In this document: positions 25,407 through 35,038 of the stretch, piece by piece
How positions within the stretch are numbered: the stretch's first letter is position 1
How the letters are laid out: each line of letters starts with the position of its first letter
NCBI GenBank assembly: GCA_947504705.1
Contig: CANNIA010000004.1
Location: 1-64,000, forward strand
Source: Paracoccaceae bacterium
GTDB lineage: Bacteria; Pseudomonadota; Alphaproteobacteria; Rhodobacterales; Rhodobacteraceae
Direction of reading: 5' to 3'
DNA length: 64,000 nucleotides
Position numbers and translations under genes: made by a program
The notes under the pieces: model-generated
Told to the model about the DNA's origin: nothing
Seen by the model: the letters and a program-made list of their open reading frames with translations, nothing else
Databases searched by the model: none

Positions 25407-26060
25407 CTACGCCTTTCCCTCCAATCCCGCCGCAGCCTCCGCGCTGGCACCCGGAATCCGCATCTCGAACGTCTCGGTCACGCTGGTATAGTCATAATAC
25501 CCCAACCGCGCCAAAGGCCGGATCAGGGGGATGTCCAGCTTGCCGTCCGGGCGGATCACCTCGTCCTTCACATGGATCTGCGTGACCTCGCCAAAGACCA
25601 CATCCACCCAGCCATGCGCCGAATTGCCTTTCAGCCGGGTCGTCGACAGATAGCGGCATTCGAAATGCGCCGGGCTTTCCGCCACCCTCGGGCCGGGGGC
25701 ATCCACACAGGCGGCCTTGGTCACCCCCGCCTTTTCAAACTCATCCACCCCATCCGGCCATTCCATCGCCGAGATGTTCACCGCCTCACGCAGGTCATAG
25801 GTCGCCATGTTCCAGACGAACCAGCCTGTGGCCTCGGCATTCAGGACCGAATGCTTGCGCCGCCCGTCCGAATAGGGGTTCGCGGCAAACATCACCATCG
25901 GCGGGTCAAAGGACAGGTTCTGCCATTGGCTATAGGGCGCAAGGTTCGCGCGGCCTTCGGCATCGACGGTGGACAGCCAGCCAATCGGCCGGGGCACCGT
26001 GCAGGATTTGAAGGGCGAGAAGGGCAAGGGGCAGGCTTCCCGCCCCGGAGCAAAATGCAT
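25407..26060 (-). CDS. Flavin reductase-like (FMN-binding split-barrel) protein
   Basis: This 217-residue cytoplasmic protein has the flavin-reductase-like fold: SCTVPRPIGWLSTVDAEGRA at the N-terminus, NLAPYSQWQNLSFDPPMVMF, and the later ECRYLSTTRL and VFGEVTQIHV strands. Such proteins bind FMN; many are misnamed oxidoreductases, and the actual partner here is unknown. GAGAGG lies before the ATG at 26060. It is the last gene of the leftward hut direction but is separated from hutU by 142 bp with a candidate terminator, so it may be independent. Confidence 0.85.
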   Translation of the reverse strand: MHFAPGREACPLPFSPFKSCTVPRPIGWLSTVDAEGRANLAPYSQWQNLSFDPPMVMFAANPYSDGRRKHSVLNAEATGWFVWNMATYDLREAVNISAMEWPDGVDEFEKAGVTKAACVDAPGPRVAESPAHFECRYLSTTRLKGNSAHGWVDVVFGEVTQIHVKDEVIRPDGKLDIPLIRPLARLGYYDYTSVTETFEMRIPGASAEAAAGLEGKA

Positions 26061-26167
26061 CAGTCCCTCTCCAGATCACCCGTAGGTCGGGGCCTGCCCC
26101 GACTCACTGGCCAAAAGTTAACACCACCTAAACGCCCACAAGCAACCCATTGATACTACTAAGGTCA

Positions 26168-26196
26168 AAGGGGCCGCCCCGCGTGGACAGCCCCTT
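26168..26196 (-). terminator. Candidate terminator after hutU
   Basis: A 7-bp GC stem AAGGGGC/GCCCCTT with a 15-nt loop is followed, reading leftward, by a short T run (TTTGACC). It overlaps the very end of the hutU region boundary and is weaker than a classical intrinsic terminator. Confidence 0.45.
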
Positions 26197-26202
26197 CCGA
26201 AA

Positions 26203-27885
26203 TCAGTTCCCCAGGATCCCCGGCAACCGCAGCCCGTGATCCTTGGCGCACTGGATCGCGGTCTCATACCCCGCATCCGCATGCCGCCAGACCCCCGAAG
26301 CCGGGTCGTTCCAAAGAACCCGCTCCAGCCGTTTCGCGGCCTCGGGCGTGCCATCGGCCAGGATCACGACCCCAGCGTGCTGCGAGAACCCCATCCCGAC
26401 CCCGCCCCCATGGTGGAGGCTGACCCAAGTCGCACCCGAGGCCGTGTTGACCAGCGCATTCAGCAGCGGCCAGTCGGAGACAGCATCCGACCCGTCCCGC
26501 ATCGCCTCGGTCTCGCGGTTGGGCGAGGCCACCGACCCCGAATCCAGATGATCCCGCCCGATGACAATCGGAGCCTTCAACTCGCCCGAAGCAACCATTT
26601 CGTTGAACATCAACCCCGCCCGGTGGCGGTCACCAAGCCCGATCCAGCAGATCCGCGCGGGCAGACCCTGAAACGCAATCCGGTCGGCGGCCATGTCCAG
26701 CCAGCGGTGGAGGTGAGCATTCTCGGGGAACAGCTTCTTCATCGCCGCGTCGGTCTTGTGGATATCCTCCGGGTCGCCCGACAGCGCCACCCAGCGGAAG
26801 GGCCCGATCCCTTTGCAGAAAAGCGGGCGGATATAGGCGGGCACGAAACCGGGGAAGGCGAAGGCATTCTCAAGCCCTTCATCCTTCGCGACCTGCCGGA
26901 TGTTGTTGCCGTAATCCAGCGTCGGAACCCCGGCGTTCCAGAACCCGACCATCGCCTCGACATGCGTGCGCATGCTGGCCTTGGCGGCCTTCTCGACCGC
27001 CGAAGGGTCGGTCTCTTGCTTGGTCCGCCAATCACCCACCGACCAGCCCGCCGGGCAATAGCCGTGCAAGGGGTCATGGGCCGAGGTCTGGTCGGTCACG
27101 ATATCGGGGCGCGGACCGCCCGCCTTCATGCGGGCCAAAAGCTCGGGGAAGACGTCGGCGGCATTGCCGAGAAGGCCCACTGATTTTGCCTCACCCTTCG
27201 CCGTCCAATCGGCGATCAGGGCTAGTGCTTCATCCAATGTCTTCGCTTTGGCGTCCAAGTATCTGGTGCGAATGCGAAAATCGATCCGTGTCTCATCCAC
27301 TTCAACTGCCAGACAGCAAGCCCCAGCCATAACGGCGGCCAAGGGCTGTGCCCCGCCCATGCCGCCAAGCCCGCCGGTCAGGATCCACTTTCCGGTCAGG
27401 TTCCCGGCATAGTGCTGGCGGCCAGCTTCGGCGAAGGTCTCATAGGTTCCCTGCACAATCCCTTGTGTGCCAATGTAAATCCAGGACCCGGCGGTCATCT
27501 GGCCGTACATCATCAGACCCTTGCGGTCGAGTTCATTGAAATGCGCCCAGGTTGCCCAATGCGGCACGAGGTTGGAGTTTGCAATCAGCACACGCGGGGC
27601 ATCGGTGTGGGTCTTCACGATGGCAATCGGCTTGCCCGACTGGACGATCAGGGTCTCGTCCGCCTCAAGGTCCTTCAATCCTGCAACGATGCGGTCGAAA
27701 TCCTCCCAGGTGCGGGCGGCGCGGCCGATGCCGCCGTAGACCACCAATTCATGCGGGTTTTCGGCCACATCGGGATGCAGGTTGTTCATCAGCATCCGCA
27801 TTGCCGCCTCGCCGCCCCAGGTCTTGGCGGTCTTTTCCGGGCCGGTCGGCGGATAGATGTCACGCAGGTTGTGGCGGGGGTTCAT
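26203..27885 (-). CDS. hutU: Urocanate hydratase
   Basis: This 560-residue enzyme converts urocanate to 4-imidazolone-5-propionate using tightly bound NAD as an electrophile. The NAD loop [19 protein letters not shown] and the catalytic-region [11 protein letters not shown] are present. Full length. The ATG at 27885 follows GAGGT with a 5-base gap; in-frame codons upstream lie in the acyl-CoA dehydrogenase gene. It is last in the leftward operon hutI-hutH-CoA transferase-acyl-CoA dehydrogenase-hutU, eight bases after the dehydrogenase stop. Confidence 0.97.
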   Translation of the reverse strand: MNPRHNLRDIYPPTGPEKTAKTWGGEAAMRMLMNNLHPDVAENPHELVVYGGIGRAARTWEDFDRIVAGLKDLEADETLIVQSGKPIAIVKTHTDAPRVLIANSNLVPHWATWAHFNELDRKGLMMYGQMTAGSWIYIGTQGIVQGTYETFAEAGRQHYAGNLTGKWILTGGLGGMGGAQPLAAVMAGACCLAVEVDETRIDFRIRTRYLDAKAKTLDEALALIADWTAKGEAKSVGLLGNAADVFPELLARMKAGGPRPDIVTDQTSAHDPLHGYCPAGWSVGDWRTKQETDPSAVEKAAKASMRTHVEAMVGFWNAGVPTLDYGNNIRQVAKDEGLENAFAFPGFVPAYIRPLFCKGIGPFRWVALSGDPEDIHKTDAAMKKLFPENAHLHRWLDMAADRIAFQGLPARICWIGLGDRHRAGLMFNEMVASGELKAPIVIGRDHLDSGSVASPNRETEAMRDGSDAVSDWPLLNALVNTASGATWVSLHHGGGVGMGFSQHAGVVILADGTPEAAKRLERVLWNDPASGVWRHADAGYETAIQCAKDHGLRLPGILGN

Positions 27886-27893
27886 GGGATACC

Positions 27894-29033
27894 TCAGTGC
27901 AAAAGGTGGGCAGCGATGATCGTTCGCTGGATTTCGGAAGAGCCTTCGTAGATCCGCATGATCCGGCAATCGCGGCTCAGGCGTTCCAGAGGGAAATCGC
28001 GGGTATAGCCATAGCCGCCGTGCAGCTGCAGCGCCGAGTCAGTGACACGATGCGCCATTTCGCTGGCGAAAAGCTTGGCCATACTGGCGGCTTCGGTAAA
28101 TCGTTGGCCCGCTTGCCGCTGGCGCGCGGCCTCAAGCGCCAGAAGACGGGCGGCACGCAGATCAGTGGCCATGTCGGCCAGTTGCCAGCGAATGCCTTGA
28201 CGCGCGGCAAGGGGTTGGCCGCCGATGATGCGGGTTTTCACCCAATCGGTCGCGGCATCCAGCGCGGCTTGGGCGATGCCAATGCACATGGCGGCGACCT
28301 CGACCCGGCCATTGTCCAGAACCTTCATCGCGGTCTTGAACCCGCTGCCCTCGGGGCCGATGCGGTTGGCCTCGGGAACCCAAGCGTCGAAGTCCAGCTC
28401 CCAGACATGTCCGCCGCGCAGGCCCATCGTGCGTTCAACCCGGCCCGGAACCAGCCCGACTGTGCCCTTTTCCAGGACAAAGGCCGAAATTCCGCGATGC
28501 CCGGCAGCAGGATCGGTGACGGCATAGACGACGATGAAATCCGCAAACCCACCGTTTGATATAAAGCACTTCGAGCCTTTCAGACGATACCCCGCCCCCT
28601 CGCGCGTGGCGCGGGTCTTCATGTCGGCAGGGTCGGACCCGGCATTCCGTTCCGTCAGGGCAAAGGCACCCAGCGTCCGCCCTTCGGCAGCATCGGGCAG
28701 GAACCGCGCTTGTAAAGCGGCGTCGCCGCCCAGATGCAACGAGTCGGTGGCAAGGTAATGTGCCGTCAGCGCCGATGCGGTTGACCCGCAGGCCCCGGCT
28801 ACAATCTCGACCGCGCGCAGAAGGGCGGTGGCCGACAGGCCCGGCCCATGTGGTGCGGGCAGATTCGCCCCCATCATCCCGGCATCCGTCAAACAGGCAA
28901 GCTGGGCATGGACGAACTGCCCAGCCTCGTCGGTTTCAGCCGCCAATGGGGCCAGCCGTGCCGCCGACAGGCGCTGCAGCATGTCGCAAAAGGCGCGTTC
29001 TTCTTCGGGCAGGCTGGCGAAAAGATCGGTCAT
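27894..29033 (-). CDS. Acyl-CoA dehydrogenase embedded in the hut operon
   Basis: This 379-residue flavoenzyme of the short/medium-chain acyl-CoA dehydrogenase type passes electrons to ETF. It shows [15 protein letters not shown] (FAD/substrate loop), [29 protein letters not shown] and the catalytic base Glu363 in [11 protein letters not shown]. Its start overlaps the CoA-transferase stop by four bases and its stop is eight bases from hutU, so it is co-translated with histidine-degrading enzymes. A fitting, unproven substrate is imidazolepropionyl-CoA, which would give urocanoyl-CoA. Alternatives are unrelated short-chain acyl-CoAs. Confidence 0.9.
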   Translation of the reverse strand: MTDLFASLPEEERAFCDMLQRLSAARLAPLAAETDEAGQFVHAQLACLTDAGMMGANLPAPHGPGLSATALLRAVEIVAGACGSTASALTAHYLATDSLHLGGDAALQARFLPDAAEGRTLGAFALTERNAGSDPADMKTRATREGAGYRLKGSKCFISNGGFADFIVVYAVTDPAAGHRGISAFVLEKGTVGLVPGRVERTMGLRGGHVWELDFDAWVPEANRIGPEGSGFKTAMKVLDNGRVEVAAMCIGIAQAALDAATDWVKTRIIGGQPLAARQGIRWQLADMATDLRAARLLALEAARQRQAGQRFTEAASMAKLFASEMAHRVTDSALQLHGGYGYTRDFPLERLSRDCRIMRIYEGSSEIQRTIIAAHLLH

Positions 29034-30169
29034 GGGGCAAGTCCAAAGCAGCGAAGGATTTCTGGTCCGTCGGCGCCAAGCGCAGGGGCAGATCGGCTGG
29101 CCATGGGTTTCTGGCCGTCAAACCAGACCGGTTGGCCGACGGTCGGGGCGGTGCCCAGCACCGGATGCGGCAGGTTGGTCACAAGCCCCCGCGCGACCCC
29201 GTGCGGCGAGGCCGCGGCTTCGGCCAGGCTTTGCACTTGTGCCGTCGGGATCCCGGCCCCGGCCAAGGCGGCGACTACCTCGGCCACCGGGCGTGTGCCG
29301 GTCCAGCCTTCGATCGCGGTGCGGATGCGAGGTTCTTGCCGGGTGCGGCCGTCGTCGCGCGACAGGTCGGGATCGCTGGCAATATCAGGCCGCCCGATCA
29401 GGCCGCACAACCCCTGCCACTGCCGGTCGCCCAGAACCGCGATCACTGCCTGGCCATCTGCGCAGTCAAAGCAGCCAAAGGGGGTGGACAAGGGATGCCG
29501 GTTGCCGACCCGCTGCGGGGTCTGACCGGCATAGAACTGGACGGCGTGACTTGTCGGCAGCAGGGAAAAGAGCGCATCGAACATCGAAACATCCAGCGTC
29601 GCGCCAATCCCGGTCTGGCCCCGGCGATAAAGCGCTGCAAGGATGGCCCAACCGGCATAAAGCCCGGCCATCAGGTCGCCCTGACTTTCACCCACCTTCA
29701 GGGGCGCGCCACCATCTTCGCCATTGGCCGCCATCAGCCCCGACATCGCTTGGGCCACCAGATCATAAGCCGGCAGTGCGGCATCCGGCCCGGTCTGCCC
29801 AAAGCCCGAAATCGAGGCATAGATCAGCGCGGGATTTTCGCTGCGCAATTCAGGCCCAAGCCCCAGACGGGCGGCGACACCGGGGCGAAAGTTTTCGACC
29901 ACCACATCACAGGCCAGCGCAATCGCCCGCGCGGTCGTTTGCGCAGCGGGGTCCTTTAGGTCCAGAACGATGGACTGCTTGCCCCGGTTGACCAGCGTGA
30001 AAAGCGCTGATTCGCCCTGAACGAAGGGACCGATATGGCGGTAATCATCGCCGGAAGGTGGTTCAAGCTTGATCACCTCGGCCCCAAGATCGGCCAGAAG
30101 CGCGGTACAGAACGGCCCCGCCAAGACGCGGGTCAGGTCCAGAACGCGCAGACCGGCAAGAGGCTTCAT
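29030..30169 (-). CDS. Class III (CaiB/BaiF) CoA-transferase embedded in the hut operon
   Basis: This 379-residue protein moves CoA between acyl-CoA and a free acid through an aspartyl-CoA anhydride. The catalytic Asp is expected to be Asp165 in [13 protein letters not shown]. Other hallmarks are [13 protein letters not shown] and [20 protein letters not shown], plus [12 protein letters not shown]. Start and stop each overlap a neighbour by four bases (hutH upstream, acyl-CoA dehydrogenase downstream). Placement between hutH and hutU suggests it activates an imidazole acid such as imidazolepropionate; family membership alone does not show the substrate. Confidence 0.9.
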   Translation of the reverse strand: MKPLAGLRVLDLTRVLAGPFCTALLADLGAEVIKLEPPSGDDYRHIGPFVQGESALFTLVNRGKQSIVLDLKDPAAQTTARAIALACDVVVENFRPGVAARLGLGPELRSENPALIYASISGFGQTGPDAALPAYDLVAQAMSGLMAANGEDGGAPLKVGESQGDLMAGLYAGWAILAALYRRGQTGIGATLDVSMFDALFSLLPTSHAVQFYAGQTPQRVGNRHPLSTPFGCFDCADGQAVIAVLGDRQWQGLCGLIGRPDIASDPDLSRDDGRTRQEPRIRTAIEGWTGTRPVAEVVAALAGAGIPTAQVQSLAEAAASPHGVARGLVTNLPHPVLGTAPTVGQPVWFDGQKPMASRSAPALGADGPEILRCFGLAP

Positions 30170-31710
30170 GCCAGAACCGGCAGATCAAGGCCTGTCGCAC
30201 GAGCAAGGCGGCCATCGGCCACCATGGCTGCGGCATGGGCCAGATCGGGCGCGAGATAGCGGTCGTCCTCAAGTGCGGCGACTTCTACGCGGAAGGCGGC
30301 AAGCGCACGTTGCAGGGGCGCAGAGGTTTTCAGGGGCGCGCGGAAGTCGAGGCCTTGCGCGGCGCACATCGCCTCGACCCCGAGGATCACGTTCAGGTTC
30401 TTAACCATTTTCCGCAACCGGCGCGCGCCATGGGCGGCCATCGACACATGGTCCTCTTGGTTGGCGCTGGTTGGGGTCGAGTCGATCACTGTCGGATGGG
30501 CGAGGTGCTTGTTCTCGCTCATCAGCGCCGCTGTGGTGACTTCGGCGATCATCAGGCCGGAGTTTAGGCCGGGCTTCGGGGTAAGGAAGGCAGGCAGGTC
30601 GAAATTCAGCGTTGGATCGACCATAAGGGCCACGCGCCGCTGGGAAATCGCGCCGATCTCGGCCAGGGCCAATGCGATCATGTCGGCTGCAAAACCAACG
30701 GGTTCGGCGTGGAAGTTGCCACCGGAGACGATCTGCCCATCCGACAGCACCAACGGGTTGTCGGTGGCGGCGTTCGCCTCGATCTGCAGAGTGCGGGCGG
30801 CCATGCGCAGCACGTCCATCGCCGCCCCGGTCACCTGCGGCTGGCAACGGATGCAATAGGGGTCCTGTACCCGGTGGTCGTCTTCGCGGTGGCTTTCGCG
30901 GATCTCGGAGCCAGCCAAAAGCGCGCGCATCGCGGCGGCGGCCTCGATCTGGCCGGGCTGGCCGCGAAGCGCATGGATTTCGGCCTCGAGCGGTGCGGTC
31001 GAGCCCATGATCGCGTCGGTCGACATCGTCGAAATGACCAGCGCCTCACGCGCGGCTTGCCAGCCCTGAAAAAGGCTCGCAAGCGCGTAAGCCGTGGAAA
31101 ACTGGGTGCCATTGATCAGCGCAAGGCCTTCCTTTGCTCCCAAGGTGATTGGAGAAAGTCCTTTGGATTTAAGCGCTTCTGCGCCGATCCTTATCTGGCC
31201 ATCCACCATCGCTTCGCCATGGCCGATCATCACGGCGGTCATGTGGGCCAGGGGTGCCAGGTCTCCGCTTGCTCCGACCGAGCCCTGATCGGGGACCACC
31301 GGGGTCACGCGGTGCAGAAGCATCGCCTCGATCAGTTCCACCACGACCGGTCGCACGCCTGACGCGCCGCGCCCAAGCGACAGAAGCTTCAGCACCATCA
31401 TAAGGCGTGCAACGTCTTCCGGCATCGGATCGCCGACGCCGCAGGAATGCGACAGGATCAGGTTTTCCTGAAGTTTGGCAGTATCTTGCAGGGCGATCTT
31501 CACGGATGCCAGTTTGCCAAAACCGGTATTCACCCCATAGACTGCCGCCGTCCCCTGTGCTGCCGCCGCGATATGGCCAGCGGCGCGGAGGATGCCAGGG
31601 CGGGCGCTGTCGTGCAGTTTGGCGGGCAGCATCTGGCGGTAGATGCGTTCCAACTGGTCAAGGCCAACTGTGCCGGGGATCAGAATTTCAGGCGACAGCT
31701 TTTCAGTCAT
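30166..31710 (-). CDS. hutH: Histidine ammonia-lyase
   Basis: This 514-residue enzyme deaminates L-histidine to urocanate, the first step of the pathway. The Ala147-Ser148-Gly149 triad in [15 protein letters not shown] cyclises to the MIO cofactor. The active-site segment YGVNTGFG (58-65) is also present. The start at 31710 ([10 protein letters not shown]) follows GGAGG by eight bases, within the last codons of hutI. The frame is open 51 codons further upstream but only as an overlap with hutI. Confidence 0.97.
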   Translation of the reverse strand: MTEKLSPEILIPGTVGLDQLERIYRQMLPAKLHDSARPGILRAAGHIAAAAQGTAAVYGVNTGFGKLASVKIALQDTAKLQENLILSHSCGVGDPMPEDVARLMMVLKLLSLGRGASGVRPVVVELIEAMLLHRVTPVVPDQGSVGASGDLAPLAHMTAVMIGHGEAMVDGQIRIGAEALKSKGLSPITLGAKEGLALINGTQFSTAYALASLFQGWQAAREALVISTMSTDAIMGSTAPLEAEIHALRGQPGQIEAAAAMRALLAGSEIRESHREDDHRVQDPYCIRCQPQVTGAAMDVLRMAARTLQIEANAATDNPLVLSDGQIVSGGNFHAEPVGFAADMIALALAEIGAISQRRVALMVDPTLNFDLPAFLTPKPGLNSGLMIAEVTTAALMSENKHLAHPTVIDSTPTSANQEDHVSMAAHGARRLRKMVKNLNVILGVEAMCAAQGLDFRAPLKTSAPLQRALAAFRVEVAALEDDRYLAPDLAHAAAMVADGRLARATGLDLPVLA

Positions 31711-32896
31711 CGGGGTGGCCTCCGAAAATGCGGGTGTGAAGGGGGGTGGCGCCAATCCGGTAGCTGAGTTCGGCCGGATGCTCGGCCTCCCAAAGGCAAA
31801 GGTCGGCACGCAGGCCGGGGGTGATCTGGCCGCGGTCGGCAAGGCCAAGCGCGCGGGCGGCATGGGTGGTGGTGCCCAAAAGCGCCTCTTCCGGGGTCAT
31901 CCGGAACAGGGTGCAGGCCATGTTCATCGCCAAGGTCAGCGAGGCCATGGGCGAGGAGCCGGGGTTCACATCGGTCGCCACGGCCATCGGCACACCGGCG
32001 GCCTGCAAGGCGGCGATGGGGGGGGGTTGCGTTTCGCGCAGGGTGTAGAAGGCACCGGGCAGGATCACGGCGACGGTTCCCGCGCGGGCCATGGCTTTGA
32101 TCCCGGCGTCGGACAGATACTCCAGATGGTCCGCCGAGAGTGCCCCAAGACCTGCCGCGAAGGCTGCGCCGCCAAGGTCGGAAAGCTGTTCGGCATGCAG
32201 CTTCACGGCCAGACGCAGGGCCTGCGCCTCGGCGTACAGCGGCCGGAGGTCTTCGACCGAAAAGGCGATCCCTTCGCAGAAGGCGTCGACCGCATCGACC
32301 AGCCCTTCGGCGTGCGCGGCACGCAGGGACGGTATCGCGACCTCGGCGATATAGTCCGCATTCCGGCCCTTGTATTCGGGCGGGATCGCGTGGGCGGCCA
32401 GATGCGTCGCCTTCACTGTCACCCGCCGCACACCAGCAATCCGGCGGGCCACGCGCAGCATCTTCAGCTCGTCTTCGATGGTCAGGCCATAGCCCGACTT
32501 GACCTCAATCGTCGTGGCCCCGCTGGCGATCAGCTGATCGACCCGCGTCAGGGCACTGGTCAGAAGCTGGTCTTCGCTGGCAGCTCGTGTGGCCTTGACG
32601 GTCGACAGGATGCCGCCACCCGCCCGCGCCACTTCCTCATAGCTCGCACCCTGCAGCCGCAGCTCGAACTCCACGGCGCGATGCCCGCCAAAGACCGGGT
32701 GACCGTGGCAGTCGATCAGGCCGGGGGTAAGAAGGCGACCTTCGCAATCGAGTTCCGGCAGGGCGCGATACTCAGCGGGCAGGGCGGCCATTGGTCCGGC
32801 CCAGGTGATGCGCTCTCCCTCGATCACCACAGCGGCATCCGGGATCAGGCCGTAGCCTGCGGTCATCGTTGCGAGGGTGGCGTGGGTCAGGAGCAT
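31703..32896 (-). CDS. hutI: Imidazolonepropionase
   Basis: This 397-residue amidohydrolase opens 4-imidazolone-5-propionate to N-formimidoyl-L-glutamate. Metal ligands His64 and His66 in [10 protein letters not shown], the later [10 protein letters not shown] histidine, SADHLEYL and the Asp in TDVNPGSSP are visible. It is the first gene of the leftward hut operon, directly behind the divergent promoter and operator shared with hutF. AAGG lies close to the ATG. Overlaps hutH by eight bases. Confidence 0.96.
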   Translation of the reverse strand: MLLTHATLATMTAGYGLIPDAAVVIEGERITWAGPMAALPAEYRALPELDCEGRLLTPGLIDCHGHPVFGGHRAVEFELRLQGASYEEVARAGGGILSTVKATRAASEDQLLTSALTRVDQLIASGATTIEVKSGYGLTIEDELKMLRVARRIAGVRRVTVKATHLAAHAIPPEYKGRNADYIAEVAIPSLRAAHAEGLVDAVDAFCEGIAFSVEDLRPLYAEAQALRLAVKLHAEQLSDLGGAAFAAGLGALSADHLEYLSDAGIKAMARAGTVAVILPGAFYTLRETQPPPIAALQAAGVPMAVATDVNPGSSPMASLTLAMNMACTLFRMTPEEALLGTTTHAARALGLADRGQITPGLRADLCLWEAEHPAELSYRIGATPLHTRIFGGHPDD

Positions 32897-32962
32897 TCAC
32901 TTGCCTTATGACTGGTCTATTGGCTAATATGTCTAGACATAATGCCTGTCAAGTGAGTCGCC
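32897..32962. promoter_or_regulatory. Divergent hutI/hutF promoters with a shared palindromic operator
   Basis: The perfect palindrome TATGTCTAGACATA (32928-32941) contains GT-N-TA-N-AC, the pattern favoured by HutC-type GntR regulators. Rightward, TTGCCT (32901-32906) and TAATAT (32925-32930) are 18 bp apart. Leftward, TTGACA (32952-32947) and TATTAG (32929-32924) are 17 bp apart. The operator overlaps the rightward -10 and the leftward spacer, so one bound HutC dimer could block both promoters. Confidence 0.75.
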
Positions 32963-34315
32963 ATGATCCTGCACGCCGAAACAGCACTTCTGCCCGATGG
33001 CTGGGCCAGCAATGTCCGCATCCGGGTGGAAGGGGGCCGCATCGCCGAAGTGACGCCCAATTCCGCGCCGGAAGGCACGCGGCTTGGCGTCCTTCTGCCC
33101 GCGCCGGTGAACCTGCACTCCCACACGTTCCAGCGCGCCATGGCCGGGATGACCGAAGGCCGCACCGCGGGGCAGGACAGTTTTTGGACCTGGCGGACGC
33201 TGATGTACCGCTTCCTTGAACGCCTCTCGCCAGAGGATGTGCAGACCATCGCGGCGCAGGCGTTGGTGGAAATGGCGGAATCTGGTTTCGCCTCGGTCTG
33301 CGAGTTTCACTACCTCCACCATCCGGTTGGCGGTGGCACCTATGCCGATCCTGCCGAGATGTCTGGGCGGATCATTGCGGCGGCACAGGAGACGGGCTTT
33401 GGCCTGACGCATCTGCCGGTGATCTATGAACAGGGCGGCGTCGATGGGCGGGCGCTGGCGGGCGGGCAGTTGCGGTTTGGATCGACGCCCGACACCTATG
33501 CGCGCATTCTGGATGGGGCGAAAGCGGCGCTGTTGGCTCTGCCGGATGGCCAGCTTGGTGTTGCCCCCCATTCCCTGCGCGCGGTCAGCAAGGCCACCCT
33601 TGCGCGCGTAGCTGGCATGGTTCCAACCGGCCCGGTCCATATCCATATCGCCGAACAGGTGGCCGAGGTGACCGAGGTTCAGGCGGCCTGGGGCGCGCGG
33701 CCCATGGACTGGGCCGTGGCGAACTTGGCCCTGGATGCGCGTTGGTGCATGATCCATGCGACGCAGATGACAGGTGAGGAAACCACGGCCCTTGCCCGGA
33801 TCGGGGCCGTCGCGGGCCTGTGCCCGATCACCGAGGCGAACCTTGGCGACGGGATCTTCAACGGGCCGGACTGGTTGGCTGCGGGCGGGGCCTTTGGGGT
33901 GGGCTCGGACAGCAACGTCCTGATCTCGATGCCCGAGGAATTGCGAACGCTGGAATACTCCCAGCGCTTCAACCACAAGGCCCGTGCGGTGATGGCGGAT
34001 GGGGCCCGATCCACCGGGCGACTTCTGTGGGACGGGGCGGCAGCGGGTGGCGCAAAAGCCGGGGGCCGCGATGCGGGGGCGATTGCGCCGGGCCTTTGGG
34101 CCGATCTTCTGGCCATCGACACGGGCGACCTTCGGCTAGAGGGGCTGAAAGGCGACACACTTCTGGATGCGTTTCTCTTTGCAGGTCGCGACGGGCTGGT
34201 GACCGACCTTTGGTCCGCTGGTCGCCATATCGTGAAGGACAGCCGCCACATCGCCCGCGACACGGTTGCGACTCGCTTCCGCGCCGTGATGCAGCGCCTG
34301 CGCGGGGCGCTATGA
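32963..34315 (+). CDS. hutF: Formimidoylglutamate deiminase
   Basis: This 450-residue amidohydrolase releases ammonia from N-formimidoyl-glutamate to give N-formyl-glutamate. Metal ligands His52 and His54 (NLHSHTFQRAM), then HIHIAEQ, MIHATQMT and GVGSDSNV follow the family order. Its presence means the five-step pathway of pseudomonads and rhodobacters is used rather than HutG-type direct hydrolysis. The N-formylglutamate deformylase that should follow is not in the window. Its stop overlaps hutC (ATGA). Confidence 0.95.
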   Translation: MILHAETALLPDGWASNVRIRVEGGRIAEVTPNSAPEGTRLGVLLPAPVNLHSHTFQRAMAGMTEGRTAGQDSFWTWRTLMYRFLERLSPEDVQTIAAQALVEMAESGFASVCEFHYLHHPVGGGTYADPAEMSGRIIAAAQETGFGLTHLPVIYEQGGVDGRALAGGQLRFGSTPDTYARILDGAKAALLALPDGQLGVAPHSLRAVSKATLARVAGMVPTGPVHIHIAEQVAEVTEVQAAWGARPMDWAVANLALDARWCMIHATQMTGEETTALARIGAVAGLCPITEANLGDGIFNGPDWLAAGGAFGVGSDSNVLISMPEELRTLEYSQRFNHKARAVMADGARSTGRLLWDGAAAGGAKAGGRDAGAIAPGLWADLLAIDTGDLRLEGLKGDTLLDAFLFAGRDGLVTDLWSAGRHIVKDSRHIARDTVATRFRAVMQRLRGAL

Positions 34316-34998
34316 CCCATGGCTGGGAAGATATCCGCGCCGATGTCCTGCGCCGTATCCGGTCGCGGGAATGGCCGCCGGGCGGGCTGATCCCCGGCGA
34401 GGAAACGCTGGCCGCCGAATTCGGCGTAGCACGGGCGACGGTGAACCGGGCGCTGACAGCGCTTGCCGAGGCCGGAGTGATCGAACGGAAAAAGCGGGCG
34501 GGCACAAGGGTTGCCGAACTGCCCGTGCGCCGTGCCCGGTTGGAGATTCCGGTGATCCGGCTGGATGTCCTTGGCCGGGGTCTGGCCTATGACTTCAAGC
34601 TTCTGGCCGACCGCATGGGACCAGCGCCAGTGCCGGTAACCGCAAGGCTCGGCCTGCCGGAGGCAACCCCGATGCGCTATCTGGAAACCCTGCATCTCGC
34701 TGGCGGGCGGCCCTTCGTGCATGAGGCGCGCTGGCTGAACCCCGCGGCTTTGCAAGGGGCAACCCCCGATTTTGCAACGATCAGCGCCAATGAGTGGCTG
34801 GTGACGGAAGTGAGCCTCGTGTCCGGCGATATCGCCTTTACCGCCGAAGACGCCAGCCCGCGCGAGGCCGAAGTGCTGGGCGTCGCCCCCGGTGCGGCCC
34901 TTCTCATTGCCGAACGCACCACCCATGGCACGCTTGGCCCGATCACCTGGGTCAAGCTTGCCCATGCGCCGGGGCATCGGGTGTCGATGACGTTCTAG
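34312..34998 (+). CDS. hutC: Histidine utilisation repressor HutC (GntR family)
   Basis: This 228-residue regulator has an N-terminal GntR winged helix (residues about 1-70; GEETLAAEFGVARATVNRAL) and a C-terminal UTRA ligand domain (about 85-225). HutC proteins sense urocanate and leave DNA when it is bound. The likely operator is the palindrome between hutI and hutF. The ATG overlaps the hutF stop, so hutF-hutC is a two-gene, autoregulated unit. Confidence 0.93.
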   Translation: MTHGWEDIRADVLRRIRSREWPPGGLIPGEETLAAEFGVARATVNRALTALAEAGVIERKKRAGTRVAELPVRRARLEIPVIRLDVLGRGLAYDFKLLADRMGPAPVPVTARLGLPEATPMRYLETLHLAGGRPFVHEARWLNPAALQGATPDFATISANEWLVTEVSLVSGDIAFTAEDASPREAEVLGVAPGAALLIAERTTHGTLGPITWVKLAHAPGHRVSMTF

Positions 34999-35004
34999 CC
35001 GCGC

Positions 35005-35032
35005 GTAGGATGGGCAATATTGCCCATCCTAC
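35005..35032. terminator. Perfect 28-bp palindrome between hutC and the LysR gene
   Basis: Arms GTAGGATGGGCAAT and ATTGCCCATCCTAC are exact reverse complements with no spacer. It lies between convergent genes, so a bidirectional terminator is likely, although no long T run follows on either side. The sequence style also resembles REP-type repeats. Confidence 0.55.
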
Positions 35033-35038
35033 ATTGCT

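Noticed and set aside
27894-30169. The CoA-transferase/dehydrogenase pair as carnitine (cai) genes
   Set aside because: No CaiD/CaiC-like genes are adjacent, and both genes are overlapped with hut genes, which points to an imidazole substrate instead.
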